Shown: positions 41,012-49,153 of the stretch, piece after piece | Position numbering within the stretch: the stretch's first letter is position 1 | How the letters are laid out: every line of letters starts with the position of its first letter | Source: Micromonospora okii | GTDB taxonomy: Bacteria; Actinomycetota; Actinomycetes; Mycobacteriales; Micromonosporaceae | DNA: 64,000 nt | Direction: 5' to 3' | Assembly: GCF_020884795.1 (NCBI RefSeq) | Contig: NZ_BBZF01000022.1 | Coordinates: forward strand, 62,001-126,000 | Position numbers and translations under genes: made by a program | The notes under the pieces: model-generated | The model's database searches: none | What the model was told of the DNA's origin: nothing | The model's input: only the letters and a program-made list of their open reading frames with translations

Positions 41012-42363
41012 CTCGCCTCCAGTTCGGCTGCGGCCAACAGATCCGGTCGTGCGGGCAGCCCCGCACGGACGATGCGGTGCGCGGTGGCGACCTTCTCCTG
41101 GAAGAGCTCCCAGCTACGCTCCGGGCTCAGGTGCGCAGGCCGGTAGACGACCGGCGCGTCCTCCCGCCAGCGCGAGAAGTCCCAGTCGAAGATGCGGTCG
41201 CGCAACCGGGGAAAGTCCGGGACCAGGGGGTACGGGACGAAGTTGTAGAGGTTGAACAGCCACAGCCGCGAGCTGTTCTCGTCGAGCCAGTCGAGCGTCT
41301 GCCGATGGGACTCCTCGGTCTCCTCGTCGAGGCCGCCCATGAGGTTCAGGACCACCTTGAGGCCGGCGTCGCTGAGCTCACGGATCCTGCCGGTGTAGTG
41401 GTCGAGCCCGCGCGACAGCTTGGCCAGCCGCTTGAGCATCTGCGAGTCGGCCGACTCGAAGCCGAGCTCCACGGCGATCACCCCGAGCTCGCGCATGCTG
41501 TCGATGACCCACTCCTTCACCTGCATGACGTGGGTCTGCGCGATGAAGCGGTAGCCGGGCCGGTCCCGGAACACGTCAATGAGGTTCTGGACCGCCTCCC
41601 GTGACTGGCCGAACGTCTTGTCGCCGATGTAGATGAGCCGGGTCTCCGGGAACCGCTCCGCGAACTGGTCCACCTCGGCGGCCAGGGCGCCCTTGTCCAC
41701 GAGCGTGAGGCTCTTGCTCCAGGCGTCGCCGCAGAACGCGCACTCGTAGAGGCAGCCGTGGCTGGCGTTGAGGCGCAGCAGCGGCACCTTGCCGCCGTAG
41801 CCGTCCAGATGCCGGTAGTCGGGCGCCCACGTGATGCGGTCCTTCGACAGCCCCCGCACGCTCGGCCGCTCGCTGGTGCCGCCGCCCGCGCCGTGCAGCG
41901 CGGCGAGCCGGCGGACGAAGGCGGTGTCGAGCTGCCCCCGGTGCACGAGGTGCACGGCGCCCTCGGGGGCCAGCGGCGCCATGTTGCCGCCGAGGACGAC
42001 GCGACGCCCCTCGGCCTCCAGGTGCTTGGCGACGTCGAGGGCCAGGCGCAGGTTCTGGGCCAGCGGGGAGGCCAGGACCAGGTCGCCGGGGGCGGTCGCG
42101 GACATCAGGGCCTCGGTGCAGGCGGTCACGTCCGCGGGGATCCGCGACAGGTCCTGGAACGTGGAGTCGATCCCGGCCGTGTCCAGCAACGCGGTGAGGT
42201 GGGCCACCCACAGCGGCATTTCCCACAGGCCGTCGGACGGGATGAAGTACTCCGGGAAGAACGCCCGGAACGCCCGGTCGTAGTCCAGGTAGTAGTCGGA
42301 GAGCCGCCGGTCGGGCTCTTGCGTGGAGGGGAACGGCAACTGAACCACACAGCTTCTGAGCAC
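41008..42363 (-). CDS. Radical SAM protein with N-terminal B12-binding-like domain
   Basis: 451 residues. The N-terminal part (about 60-150) has a Rossmann-like VVLGGNMAPLAPEG segment typical of B12-binding domains fused to radical SAM. The 4Fe-4S cluster motif CLYECAFC (about 199-206) follows RLNASHG, and SAM-binding features such as GVIAVELGFESADSQMLKRL and VVLNLMGGLDEET come later. Members include C-methyltransferases and other cobalamin-dependent enzymes; some use only the cluster. It is 30 bases after the second LanB gene and overlaps the arginase-fold gene, so it likely modifies the same peptide or small molecule. Confidence 0.85.
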   Translation of the reverse strand: MLRSCVVQLPFPSTQEPDRRLSDYYLDYDRAFRAFFPEYFIPSDGLWEMPLWVAHLTALLDTAGIDSTFQDLSRIPADVTACTEALMSATAPGDLVLASPLAQNLRLALDVAKHLEAEGRRVVLGGNMAPLAPEGAVHLVHRGQLDTAFVRRLAALHGAGGGTSERPSVRGLSKDRITWAPDYRHLDGYGGKVPLLRLNASHGCLYECAFCGDAWSKSLTLVDKGALAAEVDQFAERFPETRLIYIGDKTFGQSREAVQNLIDVFRDRPGYRFIAQTHVMQVKEWVIDSMRELGVIAVELGFESADSQMLKRLAKLSRGLDHYTGRIRELSDAGLKVVLNLMGGLDEETEESHRQTLDWLDENSSRLWLFNLYNFVPYPLVPDFPRLRDRIFDWDFSRWREDAPVVYRPAHLSPERSWELFQEKVATAHRIVRAGLPARPDLLAAAELEAR

Positions 42364-42393
42364 GGTTCCTCCTTGGCGTGAGTCGCGGGGGAG

Positions 42394-44976
42394 CTATCCA
42401 CCTGTTCCGGGTGAGAACAGGGCGCATCGCAGCTCGCTGGTGTACCGCTCACCGTCCAGGTCGAGCCAGAGATCGTTCCTGGCCGGGAGCATCTCGCTGA
42501 ACTCCATGGGCCCGTCGGACCTGCGGGCCAGCCGGAACACCTGCCGGACCAGGATCGGCGAGTCCCAGTCGACGAAGACCGGCTTGGGCTCGCCGGGGAT
42601 CTTCACGAAGCCCGTACCGGGCAGCCCGAGCCGACGCCGCAGGTCCCGGCCGGCGGCGAACTCGGCCGCGTCGCCCGCGGCCGGATGCACGCCCGGGCTC
42701 CACCCACGGAACGCGCTCGCCGGGATCCGCCACCGGGCGCGCTGCAGCACCACGCGCCCGCAGCGGATGCGGGGCAGGTGCGCGCGGTCGTCCGCGCGCA
42801 GGCCGATGCCGCCGAAGTGCCGGGGAAACGCGAACGGCGAGAGCGGGTCCTGGCGGATGCTGGGCCCGCCGGCGAGCGGGGCCAGCAGCCTCAGCCGCCG
42901 GTCGACGCCGTGCGCGCGCAGCTCCGGCCGCCCGTCGCGCACCGTCAGGTAGAGCTGCTCGGGACGCAGCACCTGGTCGGGCCCCTTGGGGGACAGCCCG
43001 TAGACCTCGAGGTCCGGGCACGGATAGCTGAGCTGCGCGCCGGTCTTGTCCGGGTGTGACCGGGACAGGTCGACCAGCAGCTCGTCGTCGTCGAGCAGTT
43101 CCCGGTACCGCCGGTACACCTCGTCGAGGACGTCGGGCGTCTCGGCGTGGATCAGCGGCGCGAAGCTGGAGTGGGTCAGCGCCTCCCGGACGCCGTGGCA
43201 GTCGCCGACGACCGCCAGGAAGTCGCCCCGGGCGATCGCCTCGGCGCTGGGCGCGGCGATCATCACGTCCGGGTTGCACACCGCCGGCTCCGCCACCCCG
43301 AGGCGGGCGAGCGTCTCCTCGAGCCGATCCCGGTCGACGACCGCCTCCGCCGGCCCGCCGGGGTGCCCGTCGAGCAGGGTTTCCAGCACCGTGCGGCCGG
43401 CCGCCGCGATCTCCTGGTCGATCCTCTCGCACCGCTGGGCGAGCGCCTCCCGCTCGGCGTAGAACGAGGTGTAGAAGCGGACGAGCGGCACGCGGGCCCC
43501 GGCGCCGAACCGCGTCCGCATCCAGTCGGCGAGCAGGTCCCGCTCCCGCCGGACGCGGATCCGGGGGCCGAGCAGCGCCACGTCGTAGACGACGGAGAGC
43601 TCCTCGCCGACGAGGGCGGCGACGTCCCCGCCGAGGCGCAGCCGCTTGACCGGCCCGTACGCCTCCTCGTACACGATGGCGCGGTCCGCGTAGTGGGTGC
43701 CGCCGGTGCGGTTCGGCGAGGTGCCGGTGACGGTCTCGAAGTCGTCCTTCAACCGCGCCAGCAGCGTCGCGCGTTCGGCCGGCGCGGCGGCGGCGAACGC
43801 GTCGAGCGCGGTGCGGAAGCGTTCCACCGTGGCCAGGTCGCCGACCGTCGACGGCGTCTCCGGCGACCCGCCCGCACGCAGGTGCGCGTCGAGCACGAGC
43901 AGCGGATCGGCCGAACCGATCGGGATCTCCCAGCGGCAGACCAGCAGATCCGCCCCGGTCAGGTCGTCCAGCGCCTCCTCGAGGGTCGCCGCCGGGGCGG
44001 GCACCCGCCGCGACCATGCCTCCCGAAGGTCGCCGACGGTCCGTACGCCGTCGCACCTCTGCCACAGCCACAGGCGGTCGTCGTCCAGCTCGGTGGTGGA
44101 CACCGCGTCGAACCGCCAGCCGTCGGGCATGCCGGTCGTCGGCCGGAACGCGTAGAGGACCAGGCTCGATCCGGTCAGGAACGCCAGCGGCCGGCGGCGG
44201 GGCCGGACGAGGGCGTAGGCGTCGGGCCGTTGACTGAAGACCTCGGCCAGCCGTTCGCCGGCCCAGTGGGAGAGGAACACGATCCGCTGGAGCGGGCCGG
44301 TCTCCCAGGTGACGCCGCTGGAGAGGGGCGCCACCCGCGCCACGGACAGCGGCCCGAAGTGCGAGTGGGTCTCGTTCTTGGTGGCGACCCGCTGCACGTA
44401 CATCGCGAGCAGGTCCGTCATCCGTCGGAGGTGCCCCGGCGAGCCGGCGGCCCCCCGGTCGATCCAGGCCGAGAACTCCGCGTACCGGGCGTCGTTGGAG
44501 AGCAGGAGAACCTGCCGGAACGCGGGATCCGCGCAGAGCCGGACCACCTCGCGGCGGGCCCGGTCCATCGCGTCGGCGAGCTGCGTCGTCCAGGCCGCCC
44601 AGGCCCGGTCGAGGCCGGTGGCGGTCTCCTGGTACGCCTCGACGACGGCGCCGGCGGAGGCCGGTGTCTCCCGGCGTAGCCGGGCGAGGTCGTCCTCGGC
44701 GAACGGCCGCAGCATGCCCACGCCGGAGGCGAGGTCTCCCCGGACGCCGACGCCGGCGGAGCGCATGACGGCCTTCAGCCGCTGGGCGAGCAGCCGGGTC
44801 GTGTCGCGCCGGGCGAGGAGGTCGTCCGCGCGTTCGGCGGCGGCCCGGTCGACGAGACCGTCCAGCGTGGAGAACGGGAAGCCGGCCTGCCGCAGCAGTG
44901 CGATCGGCACGAGAGACCACCCACCCGGCCCGGTGAGGTCGTCCCGCCCCGGCGACCGCTGCGGCGCGATGCTCAT
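42394..44976 (-). CDS. LanB-type dehydratase-domain protein, copy 2 (short, PEARL-like)
   Basis: 860 residues from ATG 44976, eight bases after a GGAGG site; first gene of the nine-gene run. It is clearly paralogous to copy 1 across its whole length. Shared blocks include RVATKNETHSHFGP, THYADRAIVYEEA, VVGDCHGVREALTHSSFAPL, SPFAFPRHFGGIGLRA and RIRCGRVVLQRARWRIP. Like copy 1, it seems to end without the SpaB_C elimination domain. Two such proteins could add two different residues in turn, or work as a pair. The long gene-poor region upstream should hold the operon promoter. Confidence 0.8.
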   Translation of the reverse strand: MSIAPQRSPGRDDLTGPGGWSLVPIALLRQAGFPFSTLDGLVDRAAAERADDLLARRDTTRLLAQRLKAVMRSAGVGVRGDLASGVGMLRPFAEDDLARLRRETPASAGAVVEAYQETATGLDRAWAAWTTQLADAMDRARREVVRLCADPAFRQVLLLSNDARYAEFSAWIDRGAAGSPGHLRRMTDLLAMYVQRVATKNETHSHFGPLSVARVAPLSSGVTWETGPLQRIVFLSHWAGERLAEVFSQRPDAYALVRPRRRPLAFLTGSSLVLYAFRPTTGMPDGWRFDAVSTTELDDDRLWLWQRCDGVRTVGDLREAWSRRVPAPAATLEEALDDLTGADLLVCRWEIPIGSADPLLVLDAHLRAGGSPETPSTVGDLATVERFRTALDAFAAAAPAERATLLARLKDDFETVTGTSPNRTGGTHYADRAIVYEEAYGPVKRLRLGGDVAALVGEELSVVYDVALLGPRIRVRRERDLLADWMRTRFGAGARVPLVRFYTSFYAEREALAQRCERIDQEIAAAGRTVLETLLDGHPGGPAEAVVDRDRLEETLARLGVAEPAVCNPDVMIAAPSAEAIARGDFLAVVGDCHGVREALTHSSFAPLIHAETPDVLDEVYRRYRELLDDDELLVDLSRSHPDKTGAQLSYPCPDLEVYGLSPKGPDQVLRPEQLYLTVRDGRPELRAHGVDRRLRLLAPLAGGPSIRQDPLSPFAFPRHFGGIGLRADDRAHLPRIRCGRVVLQRARWRIPASAFRGWSPGVHPAAGDAAEFAAGRDLRRRLGLPGTGFVKIPGEPKPVFVDWDSPILVRQVFRLARRSDGPMEFSEMLPARNDLWLDLDGERYTSELRCALFSPGTGG

Positions 44977-45859
44977 TCGACGTACCTCCCGACTCGCGTG
45001 GCGGACCGGACCGCCGGAACTTCGCGGGGGTCTGCGCACGTAATGGCTGTTCGTAGTCGATATCGCGCCGATCGGCGGCCACTTTTCCGCGGGCCTGCCG
45101 TGCGCCGACGCGTGCAGCGGATGAACGCCGAATCTTCGGGACCCGGCGGAACCACCTGTAAAGGATTATCGCGGAAGGTGGCGCAAGTCAATGCAATGTC
45201 GATATGGCGACCCTCGCTGCGGATGCTCCGATTGGTCTCCAGCGCGCCTGCGGGCGGGAGTGGGTGAGATAGAGGGGCGACGCTGGGAATCCCATCCTGA
45301 AAGAGATGTGGACGCTCCGCCGGCGCAGTTGCGGGGCCGTCCGGGCGGGTGCGATCGCCTGCTGAAAGGCCCGTGAGCTGGCGGTTCGGCGACGGCGTCG
45401 CGTCGGCCGGTGCTCGGTCCGGGTCGTCGCCGCAGGCGAGGGCAATCGCGCCCGGTCGAGGTGGCCGGCGGGCGAAGGAATCGGCTGCGATCGGGTCTCG
45501 GGCCGCCGGCACATCGAAAGATGTTTCGAATGTTAAATTGCGCTACGGGGCTGCGGATTGTCGGGCCGTGTGGTGGTTCCAGCGCTGAAAATCCCGGCGT
45601 TGAACGGTCGTGTGGGGGCAGGTGACGTATCCCGTGGGAAGGCGTCCCGGCCGGTCGTGAACGCGTCGACCCGGCCGTGGCGCGAATGGCCCGATAGGCG
45701 CGGCGTGGCTGCCGTCATCCGCGCGTCGACGGCGAGCCGCGCCCCCGGGATCGCCCGCCCCGGCTGCGCCGGCGTCCAACGGTTTCCGGGCCGGGACGAG
45801 AGACATCTTCGGCATCGAGCGGTTACTATGGCTCGCCTTCCGATCACTGAGGAGCTGCC
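44977..45859. other. Large gene-poor region upstream of the nine-gene run
   Basis: About 880 bases with no convincing gene and visibly lower GC than the flanks. Several short frames cross it on both strands, none with a family match. A 60-codon GTG frame (44973-45155, minus) ends overlapping the copy 2 LanB start by ATGA. A 34-codon ATG frame (45521-45625, plus) has three Cys. Either could be a precursor or chance. The region must contain the promoter of the leftward operon and of the rightward DUF839 gene. Confidence 0.4.
45165..45191 (-). promoter_or_regulatory. Candidate promoter of the nine-gene run
   Basis: Reading leftward, TTGACT (45191-45186) is followed after 15 bases by GATAAT (45170-45165). 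Taking TAATCC as the -10 gives 17 bases. A transcript would start next to the GTG at 45155, which allows a leaderless message for the short upstream frame, or a ~180-base leader before the LanB gene. Confidence 0.35.
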
Positions 45860-47224
45860 TTGAGTCTCGACCGGCGACGCTTCCTGGCGCAATCAGGCAT
45901 CGTGGGCGCGGGGGTGGCGCTGTCCGGCGTCATCGACGCGCTCTTCACGGCGGTGCCCGCCCTGGCGACCGGCGGGGGCGGCTACGGGCCGCTGGTGCCG
46001 GACGAGGCCGGCCTGCTGGACCTGCCCCGAGGCTTCCGCTACCGGGTCCTCTCCCGCCAGGGCGAGCCGATGTCCGGCGGCGGCGTCGTGCCCGGGAACT
46101 GCGACGGCATGGCCGCGTTCTCCGGCCCCGGCCCCCAGGTTCGCCTCGTGCGCAACCACGAGAGCTGGCCGTGGTCCGCCGCCGTGCCGGTCGCCGCGCC
46201 CCCGGAGCTGACCTACGACCCGGCCGCCCTCGGCGGGACCACGACGCTCGTCCTACGGCCGGGCGGCGTCGAGCAGCGGGTCAGCCTCGGCGGCACGTGG
46301 GCCAACTGCGCGGGCGGGCCGACGCCCTGGCGGACGTGGCTGTCCTGCGAGGAGTTGGAGGTCCGCCGGGGCGAGCAGGGCAACGAGCGCGACCACGGCT
46401 GGATCTTCGAGGTCGACCCGTACGATCCCGCCCGCAACACGCATCCGACCCCGCTCACGGCCATGGGCCGCTTCGCGCACGAGGCCGTCTGCGTCGACCC
46501 CCGCACGGGCGCGGTGTACGAGACCGAGGACGCCTCGGGGGAGAAGTTCGGCTGCTTCTACCGGTTCCTGCCGAACCGGCCGCTCGGCGGGCACGGCAGC
46601 CTGCGGGCGGGCGGGCGGTTGCAGGTCATGCGGGTGCCCGGGGTGGCCGACCTCTCTACCGTCCAGGAACCCGGCGCCACCTTCGCCCGCGTCGAGTGGC
46701 TCGACGTGCCGGACCCGCTGGCCACCACCGTCCCGATCAGGTTGCAGGACTACGGCCCGGCGGGCGTCACCCACGCCCAGAAGCTCGAGGGCGCCTGGTG
46801 GGGCACGGACGGCGCGGCGTACTTCGTCTCCTCCTTCGCCAAGCGCGCGAGCGGCTCCCAGGCCGAGCACCGGGGCCAGGTGTGGCGGTACCGGCCGGCC
46901 ACCCGCGAGCTGACCCTGGTCGTCGTCTTCCACGCCACCGGCCCGGGGTCGGAGCTGTTCGAGAGCCCGGACAACATCTGCATGACCCCGTCCGGCGGGC
47001 TGATGCTCTGCCAGGACGGCGACGGCGACAGCTACCTCATGGGCACCACCGTCGACGGCGAGCCGTACCTGTTCGCCCGCAACCGCCAGAACGTCGGCAC
47101 CGAGACCGCCCCCGCGTACGGTGAGTTCGCCGGGGCCTGCTTCTCCGACGACCGGCACACGATGTACGTCAACTGCTACGCCCCGGGCACGACGTTCGCC
47201 ATCACGGGGCCCTTCCGCCGGTAG
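45860..47224 (+). CDS. Tat-exported PhoX/DUF839-family phosphatase-like protein
   Basis: 454 residues from TTG 45860, with a GAGGAG site six bases upstream. A twin-arginine signal (DRRRFLAQSG, then a hydrophobic stretch to about residue 37) indicates folded export. The mature part is a DUF839/PhoX-like beta propeller, with VRNHESWPW, TWLSCEELEV, HEAVCVDPRTGAVYETEDAS and SPDNICMTPSGGLMLCQDGD. PhoX enzymes are calcium- and iron-dependent alkaline phosphatases; this protein is in the same superfamily but shorter than many PhoX. It stands alone. It may serve phosphate scavenging, although no PHO-box is evident. Confidence 0.85.
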   Translation: MSLDRRRFLAQSGIVGAGVALSGVIDALFTAVPALATGGGGYGPLVPDEAGLLDLPRGFRYRVLSRQGEPMSGGGVVPGNCDGMAAFSGPGPQVRLVRNHESWPWSAAVPVAAPPELTYDPAALGGTTTLVLRPGGVEQRVSLGGTWANCAGGPTPWRTWLSCEELEVRRGEQGNERDHGWIFEVDPYDPARNTHPTPLTAMGRFAHEAVCVDPRTGAVYETEDASGEKFGCFYRFLPNRPLGGHGSLRAGGRLQVMRVPGVADLSTVQEPGATFARVEWLDVPDPLATTVPIRLQDYGPAGVTHAQKLEGAWWGTDGAAYFVSSFAKRASGSQAEHRGQVWRYRPATRELTLVVVFHATGPGSELFESPDNICMTPSGGLMLCQDGDGDSYLMGTTVDGEPYLFARNRQNVGTETAPAYGEFAGACFSDDRHTMYVNCYAPGTTFAITGPFRR

Positions 47225-47235
47225 GCCCGTCCCGT

Positions 47236-47285
47236 CGTCGTCGCGGCCCTCCCGCCGTTGTCGCGGCCCTCCCGCCGCGACGACG
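47236..47285 (+). terminator. Possible hairpin after the DUF839 gene
   Basis: CGTCGTCGCGG (47236-47246) pairs perfectly with CCGCGACGACG (47275-47285). The 28-base loop contains part of a 17-bp direct repeat (tcgcggccctcccgccg at 47241 and 47261). Confidence 0.45.
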
Positions 47286-47363
47286 GCGCCCGGGCCCGTC
47301 GCACCAGTGGACATGAGCACCCCTACTCATCCGCCCGGCGACGGCGTTCGGCAAGCTCAGCGC

Positions 47364-48395
47364 ATGATCGACCCCACGACAGCACCGCCGCCGGCCCCGG
47401 TACGGGTGGGCATCACCGCCGTCGGGGCCAGCCTGCCCGACCGGGTCGTGCCCACGGCCGAACTGCACCGACGCCTCGCCGAGGCCAGCGGGATCTCCCT
47501 GCCCGACGGCCTGCTGTCGCGGATGACCGGGATCGCCTCCCGCCGGATGGCCGGCGACGGGGAGTACGCCTCCACCCTGGCGGTCCGCGCCGCCCGGCAG
47601 GCGCTCGCCGCCGCCGGCCGGGAGCCCGAGGAGGTGGACCTGCTGCTGTTCGCCTCGGCCACCCGGGACGTCGCCGAGCCGGCCACCGCCCACATCGTGC
47701 AGGCCGAGCTGGGCGGCCGGGCCCACGCCCTCGACGTCAGCAACGCCTGCAACAGCTTCCTCAACGGCGTCGACCTGGCCCGCTGCGCCATCCTCGCCGG
47801 CCGCGCCCGGCGCGCCCTGGTGGTGACCGGCGAGACGCCCACCCGGGCGATGCGCTGGCAGCTCACCGACCTCGACCAGGCCCGCGACGCCTTCGCCGGG
47901 TACACCTTCGGCGACGCCGGGGCCGCCGTGCTGGTGGAGCCGGTCGCCTCCGGCGGCATCGTCGACGTCGACACCGAGACCTGGTCGCAGCACTGGACGG
48001 TGGGCGGCATCCCCGGCGGCGGCTCCCGGCACCCCCGGGGCGACGAGCACACCTACTTCACCGGCGACGGGCGCGCGCTGCGCGACGTCTTCGAGAAGGT
48101 CGGCACGGACATCCTCCACCGCGTCCGGCACCGCACCGGCCTCGACTGGGCCGACTACGCCCGGGTGCTCGTCCACCAGGTGACGCTGCCCTACCTGGAC
48201 CGGTTCGTCGAGGTGACCGGCGTGCCCCGGGAGAAGCTGGAGGTCACCGTCACCGAGCTGGGCAACCTGGCCAGCGCCACCCTCGGCGTCCAGCTCGCCC
48301 GCGTCGACGCCGGGCTGCGCCCCGGCGACCGGGTGCTCTTCATCGGTCTGGGCGGCGGCGTCAGCCTGATGACGATGGTCTGGGAGAAGTCGTGA
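47364..48395 (+). CDS. OleA/FabH-like thiolase-fold condensing enzyme
   Basis: 343 residues from ATG 47364; an in-frame ATG at 47313 is possible. The FabH/OleA fold is clear, with catalytic Cys129 in DVSNACNSFLNGVD, His in RVLVHQVTLPY (near 268) and Asn in ELGNLASATLGVQ (near 299). A C-terminal GGGVSLMTMVWE is also typical. With OleC- and OleD-like genes downstream, it more likely joins two acyl-CoA chains head to head (OleA, NltA/B, LstA/B type) than initiates fatty acid synthesis. The product would be a 2-alkyl-3-ketoacid. It overlaps the next gene by GTGA. Confidence 0.82.
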   Translation: MIDPTTAPPPAPVRVGITAVGASLPDRVVPTAELHRRLAEASGISLPDGLLSRMTGIASRRMAGDGEYASTLAVRAARQALAAAGREPEEVDLLLFASATRDVAEPATAHIVQAELGGRAHALDVSNACNSFLNGVDLARCAILAGRARRALVVTGETPTRAMRWQLTDLDQARDAFAGYTFGDAGAAVLVEPVASGGIVDVDTETWSQHWTVGGIPGGGSRHPRGDEHTYFTGDGRALRDVFEKVGTDILHRVRHRTGLDWADYARVLVHQVTLPYLDRFVEVTGVPREKLEVTVTELGNLASATLGVQLARVDAGLRPGDRVLFIGLGGGVSLMTMVWEKS

Positions 48396-49129
48396 CCGCG
48401 CTGTGGGTGGTGGTCCCCGCGTACAACGAGGTCGCCCGGATCGGGGCCACCCTCGACGCCCTCGCCGCGCAGACCGACGGGGACTTCACCCTGCTGGTGG
48501 TCGACAACGCCTCCACCGACGGCACCCCCGACGTCGTCCGCCGCTTCGCGGCCCGCTCGCCCGTGCCGACCCTGCTGCTCGAGGAGCGGCAGCGGGGCGT
48601 CGGCGCGGCCGTCGACACCGGCTTCCGGCACGCCATCGCCCACGGGGCGACGCTGCTGGCCCGCACCGACGCCGACTGCCTGCCCCGGCCCGGCTGGGTG
48701 GCCGCCGCCCGCCGCACCCTCACCGGCGGTGCGGAGATGGCGTGCGGGCGGATCGTGGCCCGCCGCGACGAGCACGGCCCGCTGGGTCGGGCCGCCTTCC
48801 GCGCCGTGGTCGCCGTCGCCGCCGCCTTCGGGCGGCTGCGCCCCGCCCACCGCGCCCCCGGCTACCGGGCCCCCTACCGCATGCACGCGGGCAACAACAT
48901 GGCGATCACCCCGGCCGCGTACCTGGCCTGCGGCGGGATGCCCCGCCGCCCGTCGCCGACGGACCGGGAGTTCCTCAACCGGGTACGCCGCCACACCGCC
49001 GCCATCGTCCACGACCGTTCGATGGTGGTCGAGAACTCCACCCGGCGGCTGCGGGCCTACGGGCTGCGCCGCGCCGCCGCCTGGTACCTGGACCGGGGCA
49101 GCGGCCCGCTGACCCCGGACCCCCGCTGA
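48392..49129 (+). CDS. GT2-family glycosyltransferase
   Basis: 245 residues from GTG 48392. It has the GT-A start VVPAYNEVARIGATLDALAA, LLVVDNASTDGTPDVV, and a DxD-type ARTDADCLPRPGW (about 88-100) for metal and nucleotide-sugar binding. MHAGNNMAIT (about 165) is the acceptor-side motif seen in many family members. It is soluble, with no membrane helix. Its position between OleA- and OleC-like genes with 4-bp coupling suggests it decorates the lipid product of the operon. A glycosyltransferase is not part of the core olefin pathway. Confidence 0.82.
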   Translation: MTALWVVVPAYNEVARIGATLDALAAQTDGDFTLLVVDNASTDGTPDVVRRFAARSPVPTLLLEERQRGVGAAVDTGFRHAIAHGATLLARTDADCLPRPGWVAAARRTLTGGAEMACGRIVARRDEHGPLGRAAFRAVVAVAAAFGRLRPAHRAPGYRAPYRMHAGNNMAITPAAYLACGGMPRRPSPTDREFLNRVRRHTAAIVHDRSMVVENSTRRLRAYGLRRAAAWYLDRGSGPLTPDPR

Positions 49130-49153
49130 CCCCGCCTGCGCCCAGGAGAACCG

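Noticed and set aside
45521..45625. 34-codon plus-strand frame with three Cys, considered as a RiPP precursor
   Set aside because: It has no proper ribosome site, faces away from the LanB operon, and shows no leader/core pattern.
47241..47277. 17-bp direct repeat considered as an attachment or recombination site
   Set aside because: It is simple CCCGCCG-rich sequence inside a hairpin loop after a gene; no integrase or tRNA is nearby.
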